Under the pieces are notes generated by a model that saw only the letters and a list, made by a program, of their open reading frames with translations, ran no database searches and was not told the origin of the DNA. Shown here piece by piece: positions 44,267-53,056 of a stretch of DNA of 64,000 nucleotides. The stretch lies in assembly GCF_011089895.1 (NCBI RefSeq), contig NZ_JAANAT010000003.1:1-64000 (forward strand). The letters are read 5' to 3'. Within the stretch, counting starts at the first letter, position 1; each line of letters starts with the position of its first letter. The stretch is from Mucilaginibacter inviolabilis (GTDB lineage: Bacteria > Bacteroidota > Bacteroidia > Sphingobacteriales > Sphingobacteriaceae). The position numbers and the translations under genes were made by a program.

Positions 44267-44749
44267 TTATTTCGCTTTCTCTACCCTCAAACCCACATCG
44301 CTAACCTCATGCAAGGGGTTGTCGCGCATGTTTTGCTCTATCTCAAAGTGATAATTGCCTTTGGCCGGGAATTTAATATTGGTTTTAAAAGGCACCTGGT
44401 AACTGTACAAATTGCCCGATCCTTTGCCAAACCACTCACCATCTTTGCCGGCCAGTTTTACTTCGTAACGGGTAACACTTGTTTTTTTATCCGGCGAGGT
44501 TTGATAAATAAGTACAAACAGATTGGAGTATTTGTAATTATCCGTAACCCGCAAATTCAGGTACAAGTTATAAGCTGCGGATTCATCGTCAATTTTGCAA
44601 TCAAACCTTACCCGGTTTACATAGCTCCAGTTATGATCGGTAATGGGCGTATTATTATCCATTATCCAATTGGAATTGGTGCAGCTACCCAACAGCATAA
44701 TCAACAAAACACCTGTTACTGTACAAATGGTTTTTAATACCCGTTTCAT
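44267..44749 (-). CDS. gldH: Gliding motility lipoprotein GldH
   Basis: 160 residues with lipobox LLIMLLGSCTNS. The GldH family pattern is visible: NWSYVNRVRFDCKIDD, YNLYLNLRVTDNYKYSNLF, GEWFGKGSGNLYSYQVPF and YHFEIEQNMRDNPLHEVSDV. In Flavobacterium it is needed for gliding and type IX secretion; in non-gliding relatives it is still conserved. The start overlaps the ricT stop as TAATG, so it is translated together with ricT. Confidence 0.9.
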   Translation of the reverse strand: MKRVLKTICTVTGVLLIMLLGSCTNSNWIMDNNTPITDHNWSYVNRVRFDCKIDDESAAYNLYLNLRVTDNYKYSNLFVLIYQTSPDKKTSVTRYEVKLAGKDGEWFGKGSGNLYSYQVPFKTNIKFPAKGNYHFEIEQNMRDNPLHEVSDVGLRVEKAK

Positions 44750-46167
44750 TATGATTTACTATCCGGAGGTGGGTTGTTATTGTTTTTATTCGGGCGGTTT
44801 GGCCTGCGCCTGTTATTTCGGTTACGATTTTCCTGTGCCGGTTTATCGCCCTGTGCTTGCGGTTGGCGGTTTGCCTGTTGTTGCTGTGGCGGTCTGTTGG
44901 CTTGCGGGGCTTTAGGTGCATCCGGCTTTTGTTGCGGAGCTGGTTTATCTGCCGCCGGCGCAGCCCCCTGCTGGCGTGGTTGATTACCGCCACGGTTTTC
45001 TGGCGCAGGGTTGCCAGGTTTACGATCTTTATTACGGTTGCGGTTGTTGTTATTCTTCTTTTTGTTATTGTTGCGGCGTTCGTCCAAACGGGTTAAGCTA
45101 TCCTGGCCAACCACATTTTCATAATCAAGCACTTTGGCCGGTTGGGTTTCTACTTCTACCAATTCGCCCAGATCTGCAGGGATAATACCCTCTTTATTTT
45201 GCTGCTGAATTTCTTTGACCTTACTGATAGGCAAAGGCACCCATGATTCTTCACGGGGATAGCTAAACCACATGATCTTTTTAAAGATATCCGTTTTTTG
45301 CAGACGAGCATCGCCTTTTTCGGTACGCAGTACGTTCACATTATCGGGGATATATTTCAGGGCATCCATATAGGTGTCCAGCTCATAATTAAGGCAGCAT
45401 TTCAGCTTACCGCACTGGCCGGCCAGCTTTAAGGTATTGAGCGAAAGATTCTGGTAACGTGCGGCCGAAGTAGATACGGTTTTAAAATCGGTAAGCCAGG
45501 TAGAACAGCATAACTCGCGGCCACAGGAACCAATACCGCCTAAACGACTAGCTTCCTGACGCATGCCTATCTGCCGCATTTCGATACGGATACGGAATGT
45601 TTCGGCCATTTTTTTGATCAGTTCCCTGAAATCAACGCGGCCTTCGGCCGTATAATAAAATGTGGCTTTAGTTTTATCGCCCTGGTAATCCACATCGCTT
45701 AGCTTCATGCTCAGGTTAAGGTCAAGGGCCAGTTTGCGCGATTTGTGCATGGTTTCCCATTCCATATCTTTGGCAGCTTTCCACTTATCGACATCGGAAA
45801 CGGTAGCTTTGCGGTATATTTTTTTAACCACATCAGCTTCCTTTACATGGCGCTTTACCATTTGCATGCGCACCAGTTCGCCGGTTAACGATACGTGGCC
45901 GATATCATAACCACCGGTAGTTGCTTCTACAGCTACCAGTTCGCCGGCTTCCAGGTAAATATTGTCGGTATTAACAAAAAACTCTTTTCTTGAGCCTTTA
46001 AACTTTACTTCAATAACCGGAAACGGCCTATAATTTGTTGGCATGTCCATGTGGGCAAGCCAATCGTAAACATCTAATTTGCTGCAACCATTAGTAAGGC
46101 ATGAACCATTACTTTTGCAGCCCGCAGGCGAACATCCGCCACCTGTTGAACAGCTTCCACAACCCAT
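44749..46167 (-). CDS. ricT: RicT/PSP1 family protein with Cys-rich N-terminus and disordered tail
   Basis: 472 residues. The N-terminus holds seven cysteines within 28 residues (MGCGSCSTGGGCSPAGCKSN) that may bind an iron-sulfur cluster. The PSP1 domain follows, with RQIGMRQEASRLGGIGSCGR, ELCCSTWL and GQCGKLKCCLNYE. The last 120 residues are Asn/Pro/Gln/Arg-rich and disordered. In Bacillus the RicT complex with RicA and RicF supports RNase Y; in Bacteroidetes the gene sits with holB and gldH, as here. The three genes form an operon (2-base gap to holB). Confidence 0.92.
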   Translation of the reverse strand: MGCGSCSTGGGCSPAGCKSNGSCLTNGCSKLDVYDWLAHMDMPTNYRPFPVIEVKFKGSRKEFFVNTDNIYLEAGELVAVEATTGGYDIGHVSLTGELVRMQMVKRHVKEADVVKKIYRKATVSDVDKWKAAKDMEWETMHKSRKLALDLNLSMKLSDVDYQGDKTKATFYYTAEGRVDFRELIKKMAETFRIRIEMRQIGMRQEASRLGGIGSCGRELCCSTWLTDFKTVSTSAARYQNLSLNTLKLAGQCGKLKCCLNYELDTYMDALKYIPDNVNVLRTEKGDARLQKTDIFKKIMWFSYPREESWVPLPISKVKEIQQQNKEGIIPADLGELVEVETQPAKVLDYENVVGQDSLTRLDERRNNNKKKNNNNRNRNKDRKPGNPAPENRGGNQPRQQGAAPAADKPAPQQKPDAPKAPQANRPPQQQQANRQPQAQGDKPAQENRNRNNRRRPNRPNKNNNNPPPDSKS

Positions 46168-46169
46168 AA

Positions 46170-47315
46170 TTAATTTGATATATGTTGACTCCCCTGAGGG
46201 ATGGTTTTTAAATTTAGTATTTTAATAATCTGTAAAGATACATCTAAAAATAAAATTTTAGGGTTTGCATTTCTCTCTACATGATAATGCGCTTTTTCAA
46301 GCTCATCGCTTATATATTGGCTCTTTTCGATACTCAGTACATTGGTCATCTTTTGCGCGGTTTCCAGCTCTTTTGCCGGCAGGTGCACCAGGTTACCGGC
46401 GCCGGCCATCAGCAGGCAGCATTCGCGTATAAAGCTGATGCCATAGCGTAAAAAGTTTTTCTGGTTTTCGCGACCCATTTTGGCAAATTGGTCAACAAAG
46501 CTTAAAACCTCCAGGCCCTTGTTGCTAAAACACAGGCGCAGCCATTGTACAAAAAGGTTATGATAGCCTTTATTGTCCTGCTGCAGCATAGTCAAAGCCT
46601 CGGTTAAGTTGCCATTGCTCAAATAAGCAATTTCGGCGGCGGCATCCTCGGTCTGGTTATGTTCGGTAAGCAGGTATTGTTTTATTTCATCATACGTTAG
46701 GCACGGTATCTTGACCAATTGCGTACGCGATAGAATAGTATTCAGTATCTGATCCTGATTTTGCGCAACGAGGATAAACAGTGTGTTGGGCTGTGGTTCT
46801 TCAATAATTTTCAGCAGGGCGTTGCCCTCCTTGTCCAGGTATTCGGGCAGCCAAAGTATCAGGATCTTATAAACCGATTCAAAAGGTTTGAAACTTAATT
46901 TTTTAATGATCTGGTGACACTCGGCAATGTTGATGTTGGCCTGCTTGTTTTCGGCATCCAGATATCCGCGCCAGGTATCCAGGCTCAGGTATGGATTAGC
47001 TATGAAAGCTTCGCGCCATTGTTCAATAAAAGTAAGTGCTGTATCATCCTTATGTTTAGCGAAAAACGGATACGAAAAATGCAGATCGGGGTGCATCAGT
47101 TTTTGATACTTGCGGCAGGAGGCGCATTCACCGCAGGAATCATCGGCCTGTTTATTTTCGCACGATAAAAACTGGGCGTAAGCGACGGCTAATGCCAGGC
47201 TTCCTGAGCCTTCCGGACCCAAAAATAACTGCGCATGGCTTACCCGGTTCTCGTTGACCGTGTTTACCAATCTTTGCTTTACAGCTTCTTGTCCAACTAT
47301 ATCTTTAAACTGCAT
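46170..47315 (-). CDS. holB: DNA polymerase III delta' subunit
   Basis: 381 residues from ATG 47315 (MQFKDIVGQEAVKQRLVNTV); upstream only a TTG is available. The AAA+ fold is visible: AQLFLGPEGSGSLALAVAYA, four zinc cysteines in SCENKQADDSCGECASC, and EGNALLKIIEEPQPNTLFIL. The Walker A Lys is replaced (PEGSGSLA), as is common in delta' subunits, which do not hydrolyse ATP. It loads the sliding clamp. It is the first gene of the operon holB-ricT-gldH and divergent from ruvX. Confidence 0.93.
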   Translation of the reverse strand: MQFKDIVGQEAVKQRLVNTVNENRVSHAQLFLGPEGSGSLALAVAYAQFLSCENKQADDSCGECASCRKYQKLMHPDLHFSYPFFAKHKDDTALTFIEQWREAFIANPYLSLDTWRGYLDAENKQANINIAECHQIIKKLSFKPFESVYKILILWLPEYLDKEGNALLKIIEEPQPNTLFILVAQNQDQILNTILSRTQLVKIPCLTYDEIKQYLLTEHNQTEDAAAEIAYLSNGNLTEALTMLQQDNKGYHNLFVQWLRLCFSNKGLEVLSFVDQFAKMGRENQKNFLRYGISFIRECCLLMAGAGNLVHLPAKELETAQKMTNVLSIEKSQYISDELEKAHYHVERNANPKILFLDVSLQIIKILNLKTIPQGSQHISN

Positions 47316-47341
47316 TTGGTGCAAAATAAGAATTAGATGTG

Positions 47342-47494
47342 AGATATGAGATATGAGATGTGAGATTGCCTGGCTTTTTTGTAATTAATAACCTGTTAAT
47401 AAGTAATTTAATTGATTGTTGCCGCAGCAATACTTTGAAAGGAATATCCCATACCTTTGCACAATGAAAATCTCACATCTCATATCTCATATCT
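47342..47494. repeat. Perfect 26-base inverted repeat bracketing the holB-ruvX promoter region
   Basis: The arms at 47342-47367 and 47469-47494 are exact reverse complements and are built of GAGATAT/GAGATGT units. The 101-base spacer contains a perfect -7 box TACCTTTG (47452-47459) directed toward ruvX. Both divergent transcripts would begin with the same 26 bases. Confidence 0.85.
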
Positions 47495-47504
47495 ATTATC
47501 TACT

Positions 47505-47915
47505 ATGAGAGTAATGGCTTTTGATTATGGTACCAAACGCATAGGCATAGCGGTAACCGATCCTTTGCAGATCATCGCTACCGGGCTGGATACCATACAT
47601 CCGCAGTATATCGTTGATTACCTGAAAACCTACCTGCAAACCGAACAAGTGGAGCGTTTTATCGTAGGCGAACCAAAGCAGATGGATAATACACCCTCTC
47701 AATCGGCTGTACATGTAAAAGGTTTTGTAACTATCTTAAAAAAGAATTTTCCCGAAATCCCTATAGAAATGCTCGACGAACGTTTTACTTCCAAAATGGC
47801 ATCAGCCACTATTGCCCAAAGCGGCATGAACAAAAAGCACCGGCAAAATAAGGAACTGGTAGATACCATATCGGCCGTGATACTGCTGCAGAGCTGGATG
47901 AGTAAGTTATATTAA
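47505..47915 (+). CDS. ruvX: Holliday junction resolvase RuvX (YqgF)
   Basis: 136 residues from ATG 47505 (MRVMAFDYGTKRIGIAVTDP). The catalytic acidic residues of the RNase H-like fold are in AFDYGTKR, and further conserved parts are FIVGEPKQMDN and EMLDERFTSKMA. Homologues process 16S/23S pre-rRNA or resolve junctions. A TTG-starting frame upstream would include the inverted repeat arm and is not favoured. Confidence 0.93.
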   Translation: MRVMAFDYGTKRIGIAVTDPLQIIATGLDTIHPQYIVDYLKTYLQTEQVERFIVGEPKQMDNTPSQSAVHVKGFVTILKKNFPEIPIEMLDERFTSKMASATIAQSGMNKKHRQNKELVDTISAVILLQSWMSKLY

Positions 47916-47920
47916 CCACT

Positions 47921-47999
47921 TGTCATGCTGAACGGAGTGAAGCATCTATTCGCCAATATGCAAAGTCCATGAATAGATCCTTCGTTCCTCAGGATGACA
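47921..47999 (+). repeat. Dispersed imperfect palindrome, copy 3
   Basis: It is nearly identical at both arms to copy 2 (TGTCATGCTGAACGGAGTGA and TCGTTCCTCAGGATGACA) and starts 5 bases after ruvX. Confidence 0.85.
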
Positions 48000-48143
48000 A
48001 TATTATAACAAATGGGTAGGATGTCTGTCTGATCCTGTCGAATACTCGCGCGGAAAGGCCCAACCCACCATGCTTCAACGGGTTCAACACGACAGCTTTT
48101 TGCTCTTTTTACCCATTAAAAACAAAATACTTATCTTTGCGCC

Positions 48144-48782
48144 ATGGATATTCTACCACATGGCCTACAGGCATACTTAGATGACCATTGCGATCCCGAG
48201 CCCGATGCATTGCAAAAGCTCAACCGGGAAACGCATTTAAAAGTGCTCCGTCCGCATATGTTATCGGGTCATTATCAGGGTCGTTTGCTCAGTTTTTTGA
48301 GCAAAATGGTACAGCCCAAACTGATCCTGGAGATAGGCACTTTTACAGGTTACTCCGCCATTTGTCTGGCCGAAGGCCTGGTGGAAGGCGGCATCCTCCA
48401 TACCATTGAAGTGAACCGCGAAATGGAGGAAATCATCAATTCACACTTTAAATCAACAAATGTTGAAAACAAAATAAAGCTGCATTTTGGCCAGGCAGGG
48501 GCCATTATTGCTGATTTAGAGGAAGATAATTTCGACCTTGTGTTTATTGATGCTGATAAAAAGAATAATTATACTTACTTTCAAATGACTTTTGACAAGG
48601 TCAGGTCCGGAGGATTAATAATAATTGATAATGTTTTGTGGAAAGGAAAGGTGTACGGCGACGAAAAAGATACCGATACCGAAAACATCCGCAAACTAAA
48701 TGACCAGATAGCTGTTGACCCCAGGGTAGAAAAACTAATCCTGCCGGTACGTGATGGGCTGCTGGTTATCAGAAAAAAATAA
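48144..48782 (+). CDS. O-methyltransferase family 3 protein
   Basis: 212 residues with the SAM-binding motif LILEIGTFTGYSAICLAEGL, HTIEVNREMEE, FDLVFIDADKKNNYTYF and IIIDNVLWKGKV. Members methylate catechol-type hydroxyl groups with Mg2+. A perfect -7 box TATCTTTG (48132-48139) lies directly before the start. The next gene begins 3 bases after its stop, so they are co-transcribed. Confidence 0.92.
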   Translation: MDILPHGLQAYLDDHCDPEPDALQKLNRETHLKVLRPHMLSGHYQGRLLSFLSKMVQPKLILEIGTFTGYSAICLAEGLVEGGILHTIEVNREMEEIINSHFKSTNVENKIKLHFGQAGAIIADLEEDNFDLVFIDADKKNNYTYFQMTFDKVRSGGLIIIDNVLWKGKVYGDEKDTDTENIRKLNDQIAVDPRVEKLILPVRDGLLVIRKK

Positions 48783-48785
48783 ATT

Positions 48786-49331
48786 ATGAAGAAAATCTTA
48801 CTGATTACATCATTGTTGATCTCAACATTAGCTGCTTCAGCACAGAAAAATACCCCAACTTCTTATATAGAAAAGTTTAAAGACGATGCCATACGCATCA
48901 TGCACGAAACCGGGATACCAGCAAGCATCGTTTTAGGCGTGGCCATGCATGAATCGGCCAGCGGCAACAGCGCCCTTGCACAGCACTTAAACAACCAGTT
49001 TGGCGTAAAAGGCGGCGGCGGTGCGGTTTTTTATAAAAACCATAAAAAAGTACGCACATCTTACAAAAAATACGATTCGGTGATGGATTCTTTCCAGGAT
49101 TTTGCCCGCATCATGACCGAGCGTAAGCAATTCAGCCACCTGGCCGATGCACTTACACATTATGATTACCTGGGTTGGGCCAAAGGTATTCAGCGCAGCG
49201 GTTATGCCGGTAGCCGTAAATGGGCTTCGCAGGTATTAGGTATCATTCGTAAGTATGATCTGCATGATCTTGACGAAAAACCGGAAGATTCTTTAAAGCA
49301 GGTTAAGCCCCAATTAGCAGAAACAAATTAA
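48786..49331 (+). CDS. Exported glucosaminidase-domain protein
   Basis: 181 residues with a signal peptide (LLITSLLISTLAASAQ) and a GH73-type domain: MHETGIPASIVLGVAMHESA, SGNSALAQHLNNQFGVKGGG, YDSVMDSFQDFARIM, and YDYLGWAKGIQRSGYA. The catalytic Glu is the E in HESASGNS. It cleaves peptidoglycan between GlcNAc and MurNAc. It lacks LysM repeats, unlike the next gene. Confidence 0.9.
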   Translation: MKKILLITSLLISTLAASAQKNTPTSYIEKFKDDAIRIMHETGIPASIVLGVAMHESASGNSALAQHLNNQFGVKGGGGAVFYKNHKKVRTSYKKYDSVMDSFQDFARIMTERKQFSHLADALTHYDYLGWAKGIQRSGYAGSRKWASQVLGIIRKYDLHDLDEKPEDSLKQVKPQLAETN

Positions 49332-49391
49332 TAAATACATTTATAAGTAGTAATTTGGCATATTTAAACCCATGTACTAAGGTTTAACCGT

Positions 49392-50225
49392 ATGCAAAAA
49401 CAAATCTATCTCCTACTCATAGTGGCTGTTTGCCTTGCTTCCTGCTCGGCCAAAAAGAAAACCATCTCCAACAGACAGGTTAAGCAGAATAACAATACCA
49501 TCAAAAAACAAAATCAGGATGCTATTGCCAATTATCAGTCATATACCTCCCTCTCCTATATCGAACGGTTTAAAGGCATAGCCATACAGGAAATGAATCA
49601 GTATGGTATCCCGGCAAGTATTACCCTGGCCCAGGGTTTATTTGAATCGGGTAGCGGCAACAGCGACCTGGCTAAAGTAGCCAACAATCACTTTGGTATT
49701 AAATGTACCAGTGAATGGAGAGGAAAAAGCTATTATAAGGATGATGACAGCCACAATGAGTGTTTTAGGGTGTATGATAATCCCGACGACTCCTACCGCG
49801 ATCATTCCGCTTTTCTGAAACGTAAGAATTATGCCCGCCTGTTTGAGTTGGATAAAAACGACTATGAAGGCTGGGCCCGCGGACTAAAACAGTGCGGTTA
49901 TGCCACAAATCCCAAATACCCCGAGTTGCTGATCAATATTATTGTACGCTATCATCTTGATCAATACGATCGCCCGGAAGGGGAAATTGCCAAGATCAAA
50001 CGGGAAGACCGTGTGCTGACGCAGATCAACAATAATATTGGTAAAGCCGATACCGATACCATTGCTAAAACCAAACCCGACGATAAAATATATACCGTTA
50101 AGCAGGGAGATACACTATACAACATATCCAAACGTTTTGGAATAACAGTTGATGAGTTAAAAGGGCTAAACAATATTGTTGATGACCACATTGCCATTGG
50201 CCAAAAGCTGGTGGTAGTAAAGTAG
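49392..50225 (+). CDS. Glucosaminidase lipoprotein with LysM domain
   Basis: 277 residues with lipobox AVCLASCSAKK. The GH73 domain shows QYGIPASITLAQGLFESGSG, NSDLAKVANNHFGIKC, and GWARGLKQCGYATNPKYPEL. A single C-terminal LysM binds peptidoglycan (YTVKQGDTLYNISKRFGITV, DELKGLNNI). A lipid anchor and LysM suggest it acts at the inside of the outer membrane, while the preceding paralogue is soluble. Confidence 0.92.
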   Translation: MQKQIYLLLIVAVCLASCSAKKKTISNRQVKQNNNTIKKQNQDAIANYQSYTSLSYIERFKGIAIQEMNQYGIPASITLAQGLFESGSGNSDLAKVANNHFGIKCTSEWRGKSYYKDDDSHNECFRVYDNPDDSYRDHSAFLKRKNYARLFELDKNDYEGWARGLKQCGYATNPKYPELLINIIVRYHLDQYDRPEGEIAKIKREDRVLTQINNNIGKADTDTIAKTKPDDKIYTVKQGDTLYNISKRFGITVDELKGLNNIVDDHIAIGQKLVVVK

Positions 50226-50231
50226 CTGCGA

Positions 50232-50327
50232 GTATCAAGTAGTTAGTATCAAGTATCACGACTTTTGAAAATGAGATTTGCAGACTGCAAGAAGAAATCA
50301 TGATACTTGATACTAACTACTTGATAC
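50232..50327. repeat. Perfect 27-base inverted repeat with 42-base loop
   Basis: The arms at 50232-50258 and 50301-50327 are exact reverse complements and consist of GTATCAAG and TAGTTA units. The element is intergenic between two plus-strand genes. There is no T run, so it is not a classical terminator. Confidence 0.88.
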
Positions 50328-50398
50328 CATCAAAAAGCTGTTAATTGTTGTTAAATAATATGACCAGATACGGCCGAACGCTTACTTTTGAGGCTGCG

Positions 50399-51157
50399 AT
50401 GAAAATAGGGCTGCTATTGTTTTTATGTGCGTTATCTGCAACGGTTTTTGCACAACAAAAAACCGTTGATGGTATTGTATTTGATAAAGACAGTAAAGGG
50501 CGTATTGCTAAAGTAAATGTGCTGAACGCTACAACAGGCAAATCTGTTTATAATACCTTTAAGGGCGAGTTTAATATTGAGGCCAAACCCGGCGACGTAC
50601 TTATTTTTACCAAGCCCGATCATTATGCCGATACCCTGCAATTACAAAACAACGCTTCACTGGCTGTTTATATGAAACGCTCGGCTATACAGCTTAAGGA
50701 GGTTTTTGTGCGCGATACCATGCTCAATCCGCAAAAACTACTGGAAGCAACCAAAAGAGACTATACTAAAATTTACGGTTCATTGGATAATCACGACCTG
50801 CTTTCGGTTGCGCCGGGAATGGGCGCAGGCATTGGTATTGATGCCCTGTGGAACTCTTTAAGCCGTAGCGGCCGCAATGCCGAAAAGCTGCGGGGCATTA
50901 TTGAACGGGATTACAAACAAAATGTAATCGACTTTAGATTCAACCGGACCTATGTGGGCAATATCACCCATTTAAAAGATCAGCAATTGACTGATTTTAT
51001 GCAGCGTTACCGTCCCGGTTATTACCTGGTGACCACCGCCAGCGATTATGAGTTCATCGCCTCTATCAAATCAAATCTGAGACGGTTTTTACGCTCACCC
51101 CGGGCGCTTGTTTTACCTCAACTGGTTACACCCAGCCCGGTAGACCTTGCCAATTGA
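50399..51157 (+). CDS. Secreted carboxypeptidase-regulatory-like (CarbopepD_reg) domain protein
   Basis: The start at 50399 gives a clean signal peptide (MKIGLLLFLCALSATVFAQQ); ATG 50360 is an alternative. The mature protein begins with a beta-sandwich domain (KTVDGIVFDKDSKGRIAKVN, STFKGEFNIEAKPGDVLIFT pattern), common at the start of TonB-dependent receptors and of stand-alone proteins such as this. The C-terminal half is helical without a known domain. The role is unknown, and a surface or envelope function is likely. Confidence 0.8.
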   Translation: MKIGLLLFLCALSATVFAQQKTVDGIVFDKDSKGRIAKVNVLNATTGKSVYNTFKGEFNIEAKPGDVLIFTKPDHYADTLQLQNNASLAVYMKRSAIQLKEVFVRDTMLNPQKLLEATKRDYTKIYGSLDNHDLLSVAPGMGAGIGIDALWNSLSRSGRNAEKLRGIIERDYKQNVIDFRFNRTYVGNITHLKDQQLTDFMQRYRPGYYLVTTASDYEFIASIKSNLRRFLRSPRALVLPQLVTPSPVDLAN

Positions 51158-51256
51158 TTACAGTGACGAGCCGAAATTAGTGATGTATTCAGCATATAGC
51201 TAAATGTAATGCCGATCGTTAGAACTCTTTTTTAATTTAGAAGAAACCTTTAAGCC

Positions 51257-51613
51257 ATGAAATATCCATTAAAGTTTGCTGTTGTACTAACTCTGATGTT
51301 GCTTTATAGTTGTAAGCTCAAACCTAACCCGGGATGGATCAAAGACAAAAATGGCTGCCTAGGTATTCGAAATCAAAAGCTTGCAAAGACAATGATTGAT
51401 CAATCTGATTTGATGGGGAGTTCTGAAACTGATTTTATGAAAGTATTTGGGCCGCCAGATACAACAACCGAAGACAACGATATACGAATGCTTATTTATT
51501 ATTGGGGCAATATGTGTGAACAGAACAAGCCTGCTACGGGAGCTGATAAATGTTATGCCCGATTCTATTTTAAAAAAGATAGACTATCCTCAACAAACTT
51601 TATTTGCGAATAA
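51257..51613 (+). CDS. Small lipoprotein, BamE/SmpA-like fold possible
   Basis: 118 residues with lipobox LMLLYSCKLK. The middle shows DFMKVFGPPDTTTEDND, reminiscent of the GPPD turn of BamE/SmpA-like domains, followed by beta strands and Cys residues (MCEQ, KCYARFYF, FICE) that may form disulfides. No firm family. Confidence 0.65.
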   Translation: MKYPLKFAVVLTLMLLYSCKLKPNPGWIKDKNGCLGIRNQKLAKTMIDQSDLMGSSETDFMKVFGPPDTTTEDNDIRMLIYYWGNMCEQNKPATGADKCYARFYFKKDRLSSTNFICE

Positions 51614-52055
51614 TTTAAAACAAAGCCTCACTCCCTCGTCGCCTTATTCCATTCAAAGACACAAAATCCTGTAATAGGGTATTTTTTATGCCAAACAGAT
51701 CAATATCGCCATAGTTATTTGAGAAAATTTATCTTATTGAGAAAAGCAAGGAGTTAGATCTGTAAAGCAATGCGGCAATATTTTTCTTTTAACATTAAAT
51801 AATAACATAATATTATCCATTAATTAACAAGGATAATCCATTTTTGGGCGAAATATATTTATATATATTGGAATGATATTTAACTAATAATAAACAAATC
51901 CAATAACCTAGCCCAATGAGTAACCTTATCACCAGGTATTTACGTGTTGTTTTTATTTCGGTTCCCGGCCGGTTGGTTTTTTCAAAATTGATATTTTCAA
52001 TAACCCTGCTAAAAAGCATCAATTAATCAACTAAATAAATAAAAACTATCTAACC
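51614..52055. other. Intergenic stretch without a recognisable gene
   Basis: AT-rich, with a 69-codon minus-strand frame at 51813 that shows no motif. No clear repeat or structured element is seen. Confidence 0.4.
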
Positions 52056-52976
52056 ATGAAATCAAAATCACTATTGCCGGTGTTGCTGGCCACAATCATT
52101 ATGCTGTTTTCCCAGTGTAAAAAGCAGGAAGACATTATGGCCAGCTCTGATGCCGGCAAAACTGCAAAACAAAAAGTTAACACCGTAATGTGCGCCGATT
52201 GTGCCGAAAGTACAGCCAAGATTACCGGTTCTGTAGCCCAAACATTGGCTGCTACCTATGCTCCAACTTTAAAGTTTGACCGCGCCACACCAGATTATCC
52301 AACCAGTGTTGAAAATGTGTGGGCAAGCACAGATCCGGCCAGTATGGTATGTAACGGAACGCTGGTACTCACCAACCGCGATGCTCCACGCAGTACCAAT
52401 TTTTCTACTTATTACGAAGTGCAGCAAAATCCTAATGATATAAACAAGGTTTTTATTGATTACTGGTGGACGTATAAAACCCAGTCGACCTGCTTTGAAA
52501 ATCTGGGCGGTCATGATTATGATTGGGAACACATCGTTATACAGGTAAACACGCAAACCAACCGCATCATTACGGTTACCTATTTTCAGCATGCCGGCTG
52601 GTACACCCGCGACTGGCGCAGCGTAACACCGGGTACCCGAGTGCAGGTATACGTTGCCAAAACCAGCCACGGCAGTTTCCATTTTGGTAATTCTATTTCT
52701 TTCCCGGGTTATGCCTGCTCTTACTATGGTGATTACCGCAACCCTAATGGTACGGCGAACGATGTGCCAACCGGTGGCAACCTGGTTGAAATGAGCTGTA
52801 ATATTACTCAACTAAGCTTTAACGGTTTCTGGGGTACAGGCGTAGGCAAAGGGCCTCTGTATCGCAATTTGGCTTACTGGTCGTACTCCACCTGTAATGG
52901 GCACGATGGTATTACCGGTACCGATGGCTGCAGCCAAAGCAGTTTCCCGGATGGAACAATTTTGGGCGGTATTTAA
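52056..52976 (+). CDS. Lipoprotein resembling NPP1/necrosis-inducing-like or Vps62 proteins
   Basis: 306 residues with lipobox IIMLFSQCKKQ. The central motif GGHDYDWEHIVIQVN resembles the GHRHDWE heptapeptide of NPP1-type (NLP) cytolysins, which binds a metal through its H, D and E. The following HAGWYTRDWRS and VYVAKTSHGSFHF also fit a metal-dependent beta sandwich of the NPP1/Vps62 type. Several cysteines (CFENLGG, YACSYYG, MSCN, STCNGHDG) may form disulfides. NLPs damage plant membranes, but bacterial relatives have other, mostly unknown, roles. The assignment rests on motif resemblance. Confidence 0.7.
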   Translation: MKSKSLLPVLLATIIMLFSQCKKQEDIMASSDAGKTAKQKVNTVMCADCAESTAKITGSVAQTLAATYAPTLKFDRATPDYPTSVENVWASTDPASMVCNGTLVLTNRDAPRSTNFSTYYEVQQNPNDINKVFIDYWWTYKTQSTCFENLGGHDYDWEHIVIQVNTQTNRIITVTYFQHAGWYTRDWRSVTPGTRVQVYVAKTSHGSFHFGNSISFPGYACSYYGDYRNPNGTANDVPTGGNLVEMSCNITQLSFNGFWGTGVGKGPLYRNLAYWSYSTCNGHDGITGTDGCSQSSFPDGTILGGI

Positions 52977-52998
52977 GCGGCTTTAATGCTATAAAAAA

Positions 52999-53029
52999 AG
53001 CCCCGGTTATTTTTTAACCGGGGCTTTTT
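52999..53029 (+). terminator. Bidirectional terminator between convergent genes
   Basis: A perfect hairpin, AGCCCCGGTTA with its complement, flanked by T and A runs. It ends the lipoprotein gene and, in the other direction, the response-regulator operon. Confidence 0.88.
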
Positions 53030-53056
53030 ATTTCCAGAGGATAGCGTCTCATTTTC

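Noticed and set aside
44749..45130. Long overlapping plus-strand frames opposite the ricT 3' end
   Set aside because: They arise from the low-complexity Asn/Pro/Gln codons of ricT on the other strand and have no independent support.
36039..47999. CRISPR array made of the three palindrome copies
   Set aside because: The copies are kilobases apart, differ in orientation and lack regular spacers.
51813..52022. 69-codon minus-strand frame before the NPP1-like gene
   Set aside because: It is AT-rich, has no recognisable motif, and runs against the direction of its neighbours.
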